A stretch of DNA of 52,952 bases from Pedosphaera sp. (GCA_025359965.1 JANYDC010000062.1:1-52952); one strand, 5' to 3'; positions 32,558-44,586 are shown, counted from the stretch's first letter. Notes: generated by a model not told the origin, from the letters alone. A program made the numbers and translations.

Positions 32558-34099
32558 ATGAGGCAAATTCTCCTTCTCGGACTGCTATCAGCCTACTTTC
32601 AGGCCCTCACGCTTGTTCACGCCGCAGTACGCGAGGAATGGGTGCAACACTTTGATGGCGGATTTCCAGCCAAAACCAACCATCCATTTGTCATGCAGCT
32701 GGATTCGGCAGGGAACATCTATGTGGTGGGCAGCGCCGCCAATGCCAGCAAACTGCTGGACTATGTCACTCTGAAATACACCCCCAGTGGAACGCTGCTT
32801 TGGTTCAAGCGTTTTGGTTCCACCAACGGACTCAGCAATCTCCCGCGCGCCATCGGTCTGGATACCAATGACAATCTTTACGTCACCGGCACGTCTGCGA
32901 CCGTGAAATATTCTTCTGGAGGAGACGAACTCTGGACTGCGCCTTACGCGGGCAGAGGACTGACGGTGCATGGCACCAATATTTACGTGACGGGTTTTTC
33001 GGAGACTGAGTTCGCAACAGCATCGCTTTCCATTGATGGAATTCTTGGCTGGCTGAAGAAGTACACAGCGCAAGGTCGCGGGTATGATTATTCGCAGAGC
33101 GTGTTCTGTGATGACAACCAATTCATTTCCGTTGTGGGCTGCGTGTCGCTTCTAATGGATGCCAGACATATATACAGGTTTCCCTACCTCTTAAAATATG
33201 ACAGAAGCGGGAACCAAGTGATGGAAACTTATCTCGAGGCAGGTTGGGCGATCATTCCTAATCAGTGTCTGAAATCTGCAATACAGGGTAAATCTGGCGG
33301 GCTCTACCTGCTAGGCGAGATGCAGCCGAACGATTATCCTTTTCAATGCCTTGCAAGGACTTCGGATGGTGCCAAGGTTTGGAATTTTCTTGGTTACCCA
33401 ACCGCTGATGGAGCGGTTGTGAGTTCAGGAATGGAAAGTAGAAATTCTTTTTGCCTTGCAGGTTCGTTTTTCACTGACTCGCATGGCGTTTATGACCCAC
33501 CCGGTACTCTCTATTTTGGCGTGGTTCAAGTGAAAGCAGATGGGGGGCTTGGGTGGAGAACGGACTTTCCCGGCGTTTTTACGGACGGGAATCAAGCACT
33601 TGGCTTGCCTGGATTGGCTGAGGCGATTTGCGTGGACAATGGGGAAAGGCCAACGGCCACAGGCTTAGTCTACCTAGCCAATGACATGTCTAGCGCCAAT
33701 ATTGCCACCGCAAAATACGACGCCTCTGGAACACTACTGTGGTCTCAGCAATTCAATGGAGCAGCCAATGGCTACGACGAAGGCAAAGCCATCGTGACCG
33801 ATTCTTCTGGCAACGTCTATGTGGCCGGACTCTCCACCACCCTCGAGGGCGGCACTGAAATCGTTCTGATCAAATACACCGAATACACCGCTGTCGAGAA
33901 GAGCCCGAGCGGCAGCATGTTGCTGCAATTTCCCGGCACCCCTGGCCAGCCCTACAAAGTGCAAGCGACCACCAACTTCCCCAACTGGCTCGATATCGGC
34001 CTCGGCACCGCCGCCCCCAACGGCCTCCTCCAATTCGAAGACACCAACGCCATGCAATACCCCTTCCGCTTCTACCACACTGTGACTCCCACCCCCTGA
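32558..34099 (+). CDS. Secreted SBBP-type beta-propeller protein
   Basis: A 513-residue exported protein with signal peptide (LLLGLLSAYFQALTLVHA). Repeated blades follow the SBBP/NHL scheme: D-S-A-G-N-I-Y-V-V-G-S, D-T-N-D-N-L-Y-V-T-G-T, and D-S-S-G-N-V-Y-V-A-G-L, each followed by a K-Y-x-x-x-G-x-x-L-W strand (KYTPSGTLLWFKRF, KYDASGTLLWSQQF). The last 70 residues (LLQFPGTPGQPYKVQATTNF and the end FRFYHTV) form a small beta domain common at the C-terminus of verrucomicrobial secreted proteins. GAGGCGGGA near 32542 is a good ribosome site. The role is unknown, probably at the cell surface. Confidence 0.85.
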   Translation: MRQILLLGLLSAYFQALTLVHAAVREEWVQHFDGGFPAKTNHPFVMQLDSAGNIYVVGSAANASKLLDYVTLKYTPSGTLLWFKRFGSTNGLSNLPRAIGLDTNDNLYVTGTSATVKYSSGGDELWTAPYAGRGLTVHGTNIYVTGFSETEFATASLSIDGILGWLKKYTAQGRGYDYSQSVFCDDNQFISVVGCVSLLMDARHIYRFPYLLKYDRSGNQVMETYLEAGWAIIPNQCLKSAIQGKSGGLYLLGEMQPNDYPFQCLARTSDGAKVWNFLGYPTADGAVVSSGMESRNSFCLAGSFFTDSHGVYDPPGTLYFGVVQVKADGGLGWRTDFPGVFTDGNQALGLPGLAEAICVDNGERPTATGLVYLANDMSSANIATAKYDASGTLLWSQQFNGAANGYDEGKAIVTDSSGNVYVAGLSTTLEGGTEIVLIKYTEYTAVEKSPSGSMLLQFPGTPGQPYKVQATTNFPNWLDIGLGTAAPNGLLQFEDTNAMQYPFRFYHTVTPTP

Positions 34100-34214
34100 A
34101 ATGCACATTTCGCTGTGATTTCCAATTTTAATTGGTCCGAGAGCCCGGCCAGCATGCGGTCCATTGTCCCAAGGTTCTGATGGGTCTGATTTCGGCACCT
34201 TCAGAAGTACAAGG

Positions 34215-34242
34215 TTGACTTGAGGAAAAACTTCACTATTTT
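34215..34242 (+). promoter_or_regulatory. Candidate promoter of the hybrid kinase gene
   Basis: TTGACT at 34215-34220 (one mismatch to TTGACA) and TATTTT at 34237-34242, with 16 bases between. It lies 76 bases before the kinase ATG. Reading by eye only; other A/T-rich stretches in the spacer could also serve. Confidence 0.35.
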
Positions 34243-34318
34243 AGGGGCCAAATTCGCTCTGGGTGAAGTCGAGGCTTGGCTGTGTTACTCCGGTGTCTGA
34301 CCGTTTTTTTGGGGTTAG

Positions 34319-36388
34319 ATGGGAAATCTGCCTAATATGTTCGATTCAAGTCCGAGGGTTATCGGCAGGGGTGGTGAGCTGGAAGAGCTTGCGGCCCCGG
34401 AATTGTTGTCGGAACTTCAAAATCGACAAGTTCAGCTCGAAGAACAGAACGAATCATTGCGTGAGACCCAAGCCTCAATGGAGGATTCGCGCAGTCGATA
34501 TTTTCTGCTTTTTGACCAATCCCCCATTTGTTACTTCGTTTTTGACCGAAAGCACCAGGTAATCGAAGTTAATGTGCGTGCGGCTGAGCTGCTGGGGGTG
34601 GACCGCGTTGAATTGAGGGAATCTTTTTTCGACAGATTTTTACATGAACAAAGCCAATCCCTTCTGCACGAACATCTTTCGACTGTTTTTGACACTAGGG
34701 AAGGCCGACGGACTGAGTTGAAGCTTAAAGGTTGGAGCGGGGCTGTTATTTTTGTTGAAGTTGATACCTCCTACCTAGCTGCCAGTGCTTACGAGCAGGC
34801 TGCGTGTGTCTCAGCTTGGACTGAAATTACGCAACGGAAGCTTGCTGAGGAGGCGTATGCCTCAGAGCACCGACTTTTGCGTACATTAGTGGAATTTTTG
34901 CCTGAGGCCGTTTATGTGCGCGATTTGAACGGACGCATGCTTGTGACTAATGAGGCGTGCGAGGCATGGCTGGCGGGTTGCCTGGTTGGGGATGAGACTC
35001 AGGCCGGACGAGTCAGGGCCGAGGACGTTCAATTGATGAGGACCGGGCAGGCTATTCTGAACCGGGAGGAACAGGTTTCCCAAGGTGAGGAAGGTGGGTC
35101 GCTGTGTTTGTTAACGACAAAAATCCCACTTCGCGACGCAGGTGGAGCCATTACTGGGATGGTGGGGCTCAGTAGAGATGTGACCGAGCTAAAGCAGTCA
35201 CGGCAGGAACAGGAGCGGTTGAACCGCAAGCTTGAGGAGACTCAGAAACTGGAAAGCCTCGGTGTCCTGGCCGGTGGCATTGCCCATGATTTCAATAATC
35301 TTTTGACAGCCATCCTGGGTAACACCAGCCTCGCCTTGATGGAAGTGGAGGGCCAGCTAGGGGTGGAACGTCGTCTGCGGGATGTTCAATCGACCTGCCT
35401 TCGCGCCGCCGAATTATGCAGGCAGATGCTGGCGTACTCCGGCAAGGCCCAACTGAATGTGGCGGTGCTCGATTTGAATGAGTTGATTCGCGATACTTCC
35501 AAGTTGTTGGAGGTTTCGGTGAGTAAGCGCGCCGTGGTGCGGTTTAAGGAAAGCTGCGATCGGGCGCTAATATCGGGTGATGCCACCCAACTGCGGCAGA
35601 TTGTCATGAATCTGGTGATCAATGCTTCGGAAGCGTTGGGCGCGGCGGATGGAAGCATCAACATTGAGACCAGCCTAGTCCAAGCGGACCGCCGGATGTT
35701 GGATGATTCATTTGCCGCTCCGGATGCCGCCGAGGGAAAGTACGTGCAATTGGAGGTTCGGGATACAGGCTCAGGGATGGCTTCTGATACCTTGAAGAAA
35801 ATATTTGATCCGTTCTACACGACCAAAAAAACAGGGAGAGGATTGGGTTTGGCGGCTGTTTTGGGCATTCTTAGAAGTCACAGAGGAGGGATTCAGGTTT
35901 CAAGCCGTCTTGGTGTGGGTACCACTTTTCGTCTGCTTTTGCCGGTTCTTCCGGTTTCCGCAACCCTGCCTCCGCCGGAAATAATCCGCGAAGAAATTGC
36001 CAACGGTCGGCTAAAGGCCGAAGGAGCCGTACTTTTGGTGGATGATGAGGAATCCATCAGAGGAATTGCCTGCGACATGTTAACCGGATTTGGGTTCAAG
36101 GTCTATAAGGCCTGCGATGGCGCGGAGGCTGTGGTGGCGTATCATATGCATCGCCACGAAATTCAGATGGTATTGATGGATCTGACGATGCCCAAAGTCG
36201 ACGGCGTGCAGGCCTTTGAGAAATTACGCGAGATTAGCCCTGATGTCCCTATTCTACTCATGAGCGGTTACACTCAGCACGAACGCGTGCCAGAGTTGGT
36301 AAAGAAGGGTAGGGCGGGATTTATTCACAAGCCGTTTGAGGTGGCTTCCTTGAGGCAAAAAATTGTTGAGTTACAATCCATTGTATGA
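34319..36388 (+). CDS. Hybrid sensor histidine kinase: PAS-PAS-HisKA-HATPase-receiver
   Basis: A 689-residue soluble kinase without membrane segments. An N-terminal coiled coil (about 25-55) leads to PAS1 (about 58-175, SRYFLLFDQSPICYFVFD) and PAS2 (about 180-300, LVEFLPEAVYVRDLNGRM). The HisKA H-box GGIAHDFNNLLTAILG has phosphoacceptor His323. The ATPase has NLVINASEAL (N box), DTGSGM (G1), DPFYTTKKTGRGLGLAAV (F and G2). The C-terminal receiver (about 570-688) has DDEES and Asp621 in VLMDLTMPKVDG, and Lys in HKPFE. The design (non-membrane kinase with fused receiver) suits cytosolic signals and an unlinked partner. The gene ends in ATGACT with no coupled real gene. Confidence 0.93.
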   Translation: MGNLPNMFDSSPRVIGRGGELEELAAPELLSELQNRQVQLEEQNESLRETQASMEDSRSRYFLLFDQSPICYFVFDRKHQVIEVNVRAAELLGVDRVELRESFFDRFLHEQSQSLLHEHLSTVFDTREGRRTELKLKGWSGAVIFVEVDTSYLAASAYEQAACVSAWTEITQRKLAEEAYASEHRLLRTLVEFLPEAVYVRDLNGRMLVTNEACEAWLAGCLVGDETQAGRVRAEDVQLMRTGQAILNREEQVSQGEEGGSLCLLTTKIPLRDAGGAITGMVGLSRDVTELKQSRQEQERLNRKLEETQKLESLGVLAGGIAHDFNNLLTAILGNTSLALMEVEGQLGVERRLRDVQSTCLRAAELCRQMLAYSGKAQLNVAVLDLNELIRDTSKLLEVSVSKRAVVRFKESCDRALISGDATQLRQIVMNLVINASEALGAADGSINIETSLVQADRRMLDDSFAAPDAAEGKYVQLEVRDTGSGMASDTLKKIFDPFYTTKKTGRGLGLAAVLGILRSHRGGIQVSSRLGVGTTFRLLLPVLPVSATLPPPEIIREEIANGRLKAEGAVLLVDDEESIRGIACDMLTGFGFKVYKACDGAEAVVAYHMHRHEIQMVLMDLTMPKVDGVQAFEKLREISPDVPILLMSGYTQHERVPELVKKGRAGFIHKPFEVASLRQKIVELQSIV

Positions 36389-36463
36389 CTACTAACCGGG
36401 CTGGCCCTCAGGCAGAGTCCGGCGGAGGCGCTGAGGGTTTTGTGGGAAGTGCATTTCGTACAC

Positions 36464-36487
36464 CGATTGAACCAAACGGTTCAATCG
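36464..36487. repeat. Perfect 10-bp stem hairpin downstream of the kinase gene
   Basis: CGATTGAACC at 36464-36473 pairs with GGTTCAATCG at 36478-36487 over AAAC. No T-run follows on either strand within ten bases (cggaaaatgg follows on the plus strand). It lies in the 284-bp gap 36389-36672, in which I see no other supported gene; a 64-codon frame from 36385 to 36579 overlaps the kinase stop but reads as low-complexity Gly/Ser sequence. Confidence 0.5.
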
Positions 36488-36672
36488 CGGAAAATGGAGG
36501 ATCGAGCCCCTTCTCCTGTGAAAATGGAGATAGAGTGTTTGGTGTCGGGGGGGTGATTCCGGCGTTGACAAAACTGTGAAATCGTAGACATTACCGTTTG
36601 TAGCCATTAGACCAAACAACGCACTTGGTGCCTTCACGACCGTCTCATCGACAATTGAATAGCCGAGACACT

Positions 36673-37509
36673 ATGCGAATCAATCCGCCAAGTCCAATTG
36701 GTGGGTCCAAACTGAAACAAGCGGACTCACGTAGCCACGCTTTTACAGTTGTGGAACTCGTTATTGTGCTTGGTCTTATCGTTGTACTGGCTGGTCTTCT
36801 GATTTCCTCACTCGACACTGCGCGTCGCAAAGCCATGCGCATGACCTGTTTGGATAACCTCAAGCAGTTGCAGTTGGCTTGGTCGTTGTATGCGGATGAC
36901 AACGAAGACCGAATTCCATTGAATCAGGGAACCCCCTCGGTTGTTGCAAACAATTTTAGCCGGAGGCTGACCACGAATTCTTGGGTTTCGGGCAATCCTC
37001 GGGAAGATATGACCACCGCCTCGTTGCAAAAAGGCACGCTGTATCCGTATGTTCGGACGGTAGAGGTATATCACTGCCCAGTCGACGGATCACATGTTCC
37101 TTCCCATCCGAACATTGACCGCACACGCTCTTACTCGATGAACTCATATCTGGGCGCTGATAATTCATCCTCGGATCCGCGAGTTAAGATGAAAGTCTCT
37201 GATCTTAGCCGTCCTGGACCTTCCCGGACTTTTGTTTTCATTGAGGAACACGAAAACAGCATTTGGACGAGCGGTTTTCTTGTGATTCCCGCCAAGCAAG
37301 CCGCATTGGTTGCCAGCTCCATGATTCCTTCCAGCACCCCCTCTGATCGTCATGAAAAAGGTGCTCATCTGACGTTTGCTGATTCGCACATTGAATATTG
37401 GCGTTGGTATACGCCCAAAGGAACAACTCCTGCCGGTGTCCACTTAAGTACGGATTCTTTGGAAAAATTGGATGTCGCCCGTCTTCAGTCCGTAATTCCT
37501 CAACCTTAG
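36673..37509 (+). CDS. Type II secretion/type IV pilus-like pseudopilin
   Basis: A 278-residue exported protein with the prepilin N-terminus: a short basic leader, then HAFTVVELVIVLGLIVVLAGLL. The cleavage residue before the Phe is His rather than the usual Gly, and Glu at +5 is kept. Next come RRKAMRMTCLDNLKQLQLAWSLYADDN and a globular beta domain with SYSMNSYLGA, typical of the many verrucomicrobial/planctomycetal pseudopilin-like proteins (DUF1559-like). HEKGAHLTFADSHIEYWRW is the family ending (G-x-x-x-x-F-A-D-G/S-H). I use the ATG at 36673; an upstream in-frame start would add 16 residues ahead of the basic leader. Confidence 0.85.
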   Translation: MRINPPSPIGGSKLKQADSRSHAFTVVELVIVLGLIVVLAGLLISSLDTARRKAMRMTCLDNLKQLQLAWSLYADDNEDRIPLNQGTPSVVANNFSRRLTTNSWVSGNPREDMTTASLQKGTLYPYVRTVEVYHCPVDGSHVPSHPNIDRTRSYSMNSYLGADNSSSDPRVKMKVSDLSRPGPSRTFVFIEEHENSIWTSGFLVIPAKQAALVASSMIPSSTPSDRHEKGAHLTFADSHIEYWRWYTPKGTTPAGVHLSTDSLEKLDVARLQSVIPQP

Positions 37510-37521
37510 TGCTATTCCGGC

Positions 37522-38802
37522 TCAGGTAGTTGAGTTGATTCTTGTTTTGGCCCACTCATTGAGTCCGTGCTCCACCTTTGATTGCTGAACTAAACCAATT
37601 ACTTCCCCGATCAGATACAGCGAACCACAGACTGCAATGATCCGGTGCTTGGATGCCTTTTGGAGTGCAGCCGTAACTGAATCACATTGGTGGACCGCAG
37701 GGGCAGCGGGCGCATTTCGAAAGTAACCAGCCAGTGTTCCAGCCAATGCCGTCCTCGAGTTTTGAACTGGGACGGTAAAAACCTCTGGAGCCAACCCTGC
37801 CAATATGGTGGCCATGGGCTCCAAGGCTTTGTCAGCCAACATCCCAACCACCAACGCAGTAGGACGCTGATCCAAGGCTTGGATTGCCCGAATAAAGGCT
37901 TCCACTCCGGCCAAATTATGCGCGCCGTCCAGGATTAATTCGCAGCCATTCCCCCAGTGAACGTACTGCATGCGTCCTGGCCAATCGGTTTTGTGAATCC
38001 CATCCAATACTGCCTGATCCGCTACTGGCAGAAGATCCATTAGGCAGTGCGTGGTAGCCACCGCAAGTCCTGCGTTGAGCTTTTGATGTTGTCCCAGCAG
38101 TGGGACATCCCTTGGACAGATAGCCTCAAGCTCGCCCGTGCTCAGGGTGGTTAGCGGAGCGTTCGCACGCTCAGCAATCTGCCGAATTATTTCCAAGGCT
38201 TCGGGTTCTTGGGAAGCTGTTAAGACGGGAACTTCCGTTTTGATGATTCCTGCCTTCTCAAAGGCAATCTCTGAAAGCGTCTGCCCCAGCCATTTTTCGT
38301 GATCGAACTGAATGTTGGTGATGACGCAGGCCAACGGAGTGATAATAGTGGTGGCATCAAGTCTGCCTCCCAGTCCGGTTTCCCACACCACCAAGTCCAC
38401 TTTTTGACGTTGGAAGTAGTCGAGGGCCACAAGGGTGGCGAACTCAAAAAAAGTGGGAGGTTCGTCAGTTCCGGACTCTTGGGCAAGAGTGCTCAATCTA
38501 CCTACAGCTTCGGTCAAATCGATATCGCTGATGGGGACTCTGTTGATCTGGATGCGTTCGCTGAAATGAACGAGGTGAGGTGAGGTGTAAAGACCGACGC
38601 GCAGCCCGGCATGCCGGTAAATACTCTCCAAAAAGGCGCAGGTGGAGCCTTTTCCATTGGTGCCCGCCACATGAATGAATCTTAGCTCCTTCTCGGGATG
38701 GCCTGCCAGAGCGGCAAGGCGCTGCATCCTTCCCAAGCCGGGACGCATCCCGAACTGCGTGAGAGCTTGCAGGTAGGCTATGGCTTCGGCGTGGGACATC
38801 AT
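37522..38802 (-). CDS. folC: Folylpolyglutamate synthase / dihydrofolate synthase
   Basis: A 426-residue Mur-ligase-like enzyme that adds glutamate to dihydropteroate and folates. The P-loop is IHVAGTNGKGSTCAF, followed by SPHLVHFSERI and WETGLGGRLDATT. In the second half LILDGAHNLAG is the characteristic family motif. The start is ATGATG at 38802/38799; a longer frame to 38859 would overlap pyrG and is unlikely. It follows pyrG by 26 bp in the kdsB-pyrG-folC operon and converges with the pseudopilin gene. Confidence 0.94.
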   Translation of the reverse strand: MMSHAEAIAYLQALTQFGMRPGLGRMQRLAALAGHPEKELRFIHVAGTNGKGSTCAFLESIYRHAGLRVGLYTSPHLVHFSERIQINRVPISDIDLTEAVGRLSTLAQESGTDEPPTFFEFATLVALDYFQRQKVDLVVWETGLGGRLDATTIITPLACVITNIQFDHEKWLGQTLSEIAFEKAGIIKTEVPVLTASQEPEALEIIRQIAERANAPLTTLSTGELEAICPRDVPLLGQHQKLNAGLAVATTHCLMDLLPVADQAVLDGIHKTDWPGRMQYVHWGNGCELILDGAHNLAGVEAFIRAIQALDQRPTALVVGMLADKALEPMATILAGLAPEVFTVPVQNSRTALAGTLAGYFRNAPAAPAVHQCDSVTAALQKASKHRIIAVCGSLYLIGEVIGLVQQSKVEHGLNEWAKTRINSTT

Positions 38803-38828
38803 TGTGCGGGGAGTTTCCCTCGCTGCAT

Positions 38829-41182
<2,354 letters not shown>

Positions 41183-41445
41183 CGTTAGAGACTACCCAAA
41201 GGGGTAAATCATGCGATGCAAAAAGAGCGTCGATTTCGTTCCTGTATTAGGAGATGCCCGAAAGCGGTTCAAAAACGCCTCCTTCGGATGGTCTGGGCCT
41301 TGTGGTTGGCCAAGATGGTGGCCTTGAAGCGGGTGACGTTGCGGGGCGATTGAATATCCGTCCAGGCTGACCCAAAAACAAACTCTGGCCGCTGGAATAA
41401 GGCTTGGCCGAGGTCCTGCATTGCATAAGGGGCGCTCGGCCGGGC

Positions 41446-42254
41446 TTAAGTGGAGGGCGGTGTCCATCGGAACATCATCACATGGTTCAAGCCCGCGTTT
41501 TCGAGGAACATGACGTACTCCCCGTTTTTCCGGAGTGTGAGATTCAGGGCGGTATCCGAGTCGACGCAGCCGCCACTGCCCTTGAATCCGTTAATGTCCG
41601 GCCGGAGAGTTCCCACGTAGGTGCCATCGTCCAAACCATGGACGCGTATCAGGCTGTAGCCGTAAGCGACGAACAAATACTTGCCGCAGGGCCTGAACGG
41701 CCTGGGGAGCCCCACCGCCATAGCTGGTCTCGGGTGTATAGGACTTGTCATTGAGCGGCAGCTTGACCGTCCACTTCGTCGCCCGTTGCGCGGCGTTGGA
41801 CCAGTGCTCGTACCGTACCAGTACGTCGCAGGCGTTTTCGTCGCTTCCCGGCGAGCCGCCGACCATCAGTACGTTGTCGCCCGGGATGTAGAAGAGCCGC
41901 CTCAGATGGTCGCCCGTGAACTCAGGAGGGTAGGGGTAACCCTGCCGGCGCTGCTGCCAAAGCCGCTGTCGTAGTCGTACTTCGTGACGAACTGACCGGC
42001 CTTGTAGGACGCCACTCCGCCATAACTCTCCGCCACACCGGCTGTGAACACCGTTCCGTCCGGCGTTACCGTGATGGCCGACACGTTGACCGGCACGGAT
42101 TGATGCCCTTGTTGGCGGCTGAATGAGTTCGCTAGCCATGAGTGGATGACCTTCCCGGGCACAGATCACTGTTTACCTCCGCCGCGATGACTTGGTGGGC
42201 GGGATCAAGCACAAGGAGGACGAGGAGCGCCGAAAGAAATGGGAGTGGTGGCAT
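41446..42254 (-). pseudogene. Broken exported beta-propeller-like protein
   Basis: A signal peptide opens at the ATG at 42254 (FLSALLVLLVLDPAHQVIAAEV), 11 bases after the apiosidase-like gene. The reading then shifts frame near 42170 into WLANSFSRQQGHQS and VSAITVTPDGTVFTAGVAES. It shifts again near 41940 into PEFTGDHLRRLFYIPGDNV and VRYEHWSNAAQRATKW, and a third time near 41725 into YLFVAYGYSLIRVHGLDD and a normal end at FRWTPPST. Each piece is good protein with beta-propeller flavour, so at least three frameshifts break it. Either a recent decay or base errors in a low-coverage assembly explain this. The bases 41183-41445 hold nothing I can support. Confidence 0.7.
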
Positions 42255-42265
42255 GCGTTCAGGCT

Positions 42266-43708
42266 TTATGGATTTGAGGCGGATGAGCCCGGTTGCGCAA
42301 ATTTTTGGTTTTCATCATCTAGCACCAAAACCCAGTCGCCTTCGGGAGGTGGCTCGAAGTTTCGCTGCTTCTTTTCGGTAAACTCACCGATGCGTGAGGC
42401 CTCGCCTGATCTTGGATTGAACCACCAGCCGATGATTTTCCCACCCATCAGCTTGCTCAGATCGATGGTCAAACCGCGTGGAGCGGGAAGGTATGAGATG
42501 GAAAAGGAACCGTCGTCGGCCAAGGCTGTAATGGTGCTGTGATTGGTGGCAAAGGGGCCGCGTCCCTCGACAGCCACCCGGTTCTGCGTGTCGGGCATGA
42601 GTTTCCACCACGGGCGTGATTCAAAAAGTCTGCGAAAATGTTTAAGACTGGCGGCTCCGGGAAGTTTTAAAACTTCTCGCCAATCGGAAGGGATGTTCCA
42701 GTTGGGTGAGCCGTAGGCGTTGCCCGTGCCACCCCCCAGCACACACCAGTAGGCCTGCTTGCGCGCCTGAAGAGCACTGCCCCAGGAGTCATGCTCGCCC
42801 TCGTAGGTGGACTCGCCAAGGAAGAACGGGCGAACGGGAATTTTCGCGAACTCGGCGTGACTCACTTCGTAGATGTCGGGCTGGTTCTTGTTCCACGCCT
42901 TGTTGAAGCCACGGAAGTAGGAGTAGACCATCGACACGTCGAGCCAGCGTTCGTCCGCCGGCCATACGTCGGTGCTCGAATGCGTGGAGGCGGCGTGATA
43001 GGTGATTAGCTGCTGCGGCGCGGTGTCCTTCAGGCCGAAGCCCAGCGCGCGGATCTCCGCTCGGGCGTTGTTGGGATCATTATCACCGCCGAGGATCCAT
43101 ATCACGTTGTTAAATTTACCGTAACGCCGTCCCAGCCAGCCGCCCAGCTCCCGAGATTTTTCCGCCCCATTCCTATTGAGGGGGTTGAAGGTTCCATCCT
43201 GCTCCTTACCGGCCCAGCCTTCACCACAGCAGCCGGACCATGCGGGTGCAATGGCCAGCAGCATGCCCTGCCGTTGTGCCTCAGTAATGACGCGATCCAC
43301 ATGCGAAAAAAACCTCTCGTTGGGGTTCGCGAAATCCTGTTCCGGGGGTGTGCCAGAAAATGGCAGTTCTCCCGCCAGATTGGTCATGCCAAGGAAACCG
43401 GTCAACTGGACTTGCAGGGCGGTGAAACCTTGTTCCTTGCGGGATGCAATATACTGTTTTGCCTCATTCAGAGTAAGCTTGTTGAAGATCATCCAAGGGG
43501 TGTCCGCGTTGTAGAGAAAAGGCACGTCATTCTGATCGACCAAATAGCGGCGATTGGAACTCAGCTTTAGCGGAAGCGTTGGTGGGACTATTGATTCAAG
43601 AGCATGGACATCCTGTGTGAGCAGAATTAAGGCGAAACAAGCCGCGCTCGCGATGAACATTAGCGTTTTCGTCCTGTGTCTGGCTCCATTTAAAATTGCG
43701 GTTCTCAT
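42266..43708 (-). CDS. Exported apiosidase-like glycoside hydrolase (DUF4038, GH140-like)
   Basis: A 480-residue secreted protein with a long signal region (TLMFIASAACFALILLT). The DUF4038 TIM-barrel part is clear: LSSNRRYLVDQNDVPFLYNADTPW, quoted in parts NRRYLVDQNDVPFLYNADTPW minus overlap, then GWLGRRYGKFNNVIWILGGDND and PFFLGESTYEGEHD, with the acid residues expected in the active site (GGDND and GEST). From about residue 385 a C-terminal beta domain of the collagen-binding-2 type follows (ISYLPAPRGLTIDLSKL, then GWWFNPRSG). Known members remove apiose from rhamnogalacturonan II side chains; this substrate is an inference. It overlaps the LamG gene by four bases. Confidence 0.85.
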   Translation of the reverse strand: MRTAILNGARHRTKTLMFIASAACFALILLTQDVHALESIVPPTLPLKLSSNRRYLVDQNDVPFLYNADTPWMIFNKLTLNEAKQYIASRKEQGFTALQVQLTGFLGMTNLAGELPFSGTPPEQDFANPNERFFSHVDRVITEAQRQGMLLAIAPAWSGCCGEGWAGKEQDGTFNPLNRNGAEKSRELGGWLGRRYGKFNNVIWILGGDNDPNNARAEIRALGFGLKDTAPQQLITYHAASTHSSTDVWPADERWLDVSMVYSYFRGFNKAWNKNQPDIYEVSHAEFAKIPVRPFFLGESTYEGEHDSWGSALQARKQAYWCVLGGGTGNAYGSPNWNIPSDWREVLKLPGAASLKHFRRLFESRPWWKLMPDTQNRVAVEGRGPFATNHSTITALADDGSFSISYLPAPRGLTIDLSKLMGGKIIGWWFNPRSGEASRIGEFTEKKQRNFEPPPEGDWVLVLDDENQKFAQPGSSASNP

Positions 43709-44418
43709 CGCGCCAGTTGGGAAACCTCTTCTGCGCCCAAAGCCCGGTTGAACAATTGGACTTCGTCAATTTGTCCGTGGAAGCAATCCACCCACTTCTT
43801 CCCTTCGGTGTTGGTGTTGCCGCCGATGATCAGAGGGTTCTTATCCTGAAACCTAAACGGAATGGCGCAAGGGGATGATTTGGCCAGGCGACCATTGATG
43901 TACAGGTTGAAAGTTTTGTTGTCGTAGGTGCCGGCCAAATGAACCCACTGACCGGGGGACACGTCTTCATCGCTCTTCACATTTAGATAGTGAGCCCCGT
44001 CGGGATCGACGGAGAAGAGAGCCTTATTTTTGACAACGGCCAGGCCGAAGTATTCCGACGTGCCGTCCTTGATTTCGCGCGATACAACCATGTTCCAAGT
44101 GGAATCCTCATCGCGCTTCACCCAAGCGGAGACGGTTATCCCTTGGCTGAATTCATCCAGCCCGGCGGAGTGGGGCACTTCCGCCAACGCGTCCTGCCCG
44201 CACTGAATCGCGCTGCCCAACTTTCCCGGAACGCGAGCCGCTCCGCGCAATATTCCGTGGTGGCTTTGCCCGGATTGATCCTCAATCGACGCGCCCGAGG
44301 TCTCATCAAAATTCCAATACGCAACCAATCCTTTAAGGAGGCCCTCGCCGTCCACGGAAAGTGATGCCGACAAAGCCATCGCCAAAAGAAAAGCTGGGTT
44401 CAAAATGGTTCTCTTCAT
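43705..44418 (-). CDS. Exported LamG (concanavalin-like) domain protein
   Basis: A 237-residue protein with signal peptide (NPAFLLAMALSASLSVDG) and a single LamG/jelly-roll domain: LVAYWNFDETSG, then HHGILRGA, ITVSAWVKRDED, HLAGTYDNKTFNLYINGRL and IDEVQLFNRALGAEEV. Such domains bind glycans. No catalytic residues are seen. It is translationally coupled to the apiosidase-like gene (ATGA), so the two probably act on the same polysaccharide outside the cytosol. Confidence 0.88.
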   Translation of the reverse strand: MKRTILNPAFLLAMALSASLSVDGEGLLKGLVAYWNFDETSGASIEDQSGQSHHGILRGAARVPGKLGSAIQCGQDALAEVPHSAGLDEFSQGITVSAWVKRDEDSTWNMVVSREIKDGTSEYFGLAVVKNKALFSVDPDGAHYLNVKSDEDVSPGQWVHLAGTYDNKTFNLYINGRLAKSSPCAIPFRFQDKNPLIIGGNTNTEGKKWVDCFHGQIDEVQLFNRALGAEEVSQLAR

Positions 44419-44586
44419 GTTAAGTTGAAAGGTTCAAGGACATGTACCGGCATTTGCTGGGAACGGCTGGACGGCCGGCCAAGCGTCGTGAATCACAGTG
44501 TTATGATGTCTTATGTTAGGCAGAAAGGTCCGGTTGGAATAGGACAGTCCGCTCGTATTTTTGGGATGATTTTGCCCTTTTCACGT

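Noticed and set aside
36385..36579. Small 64-codon frame overlapping the kinase stop by ATGA
   Set aside because: The coupling-type overlap is tempting, but the product is low-complexity Gly/Ser sequence and a 24-base hairpin lies inside it.
41192..41467. 91-codon minus-strand frame after the broken propeller gene
   Set aside because: The translation is Pro/His-rich without domain pattern and overlaps the end of the pseudogene.
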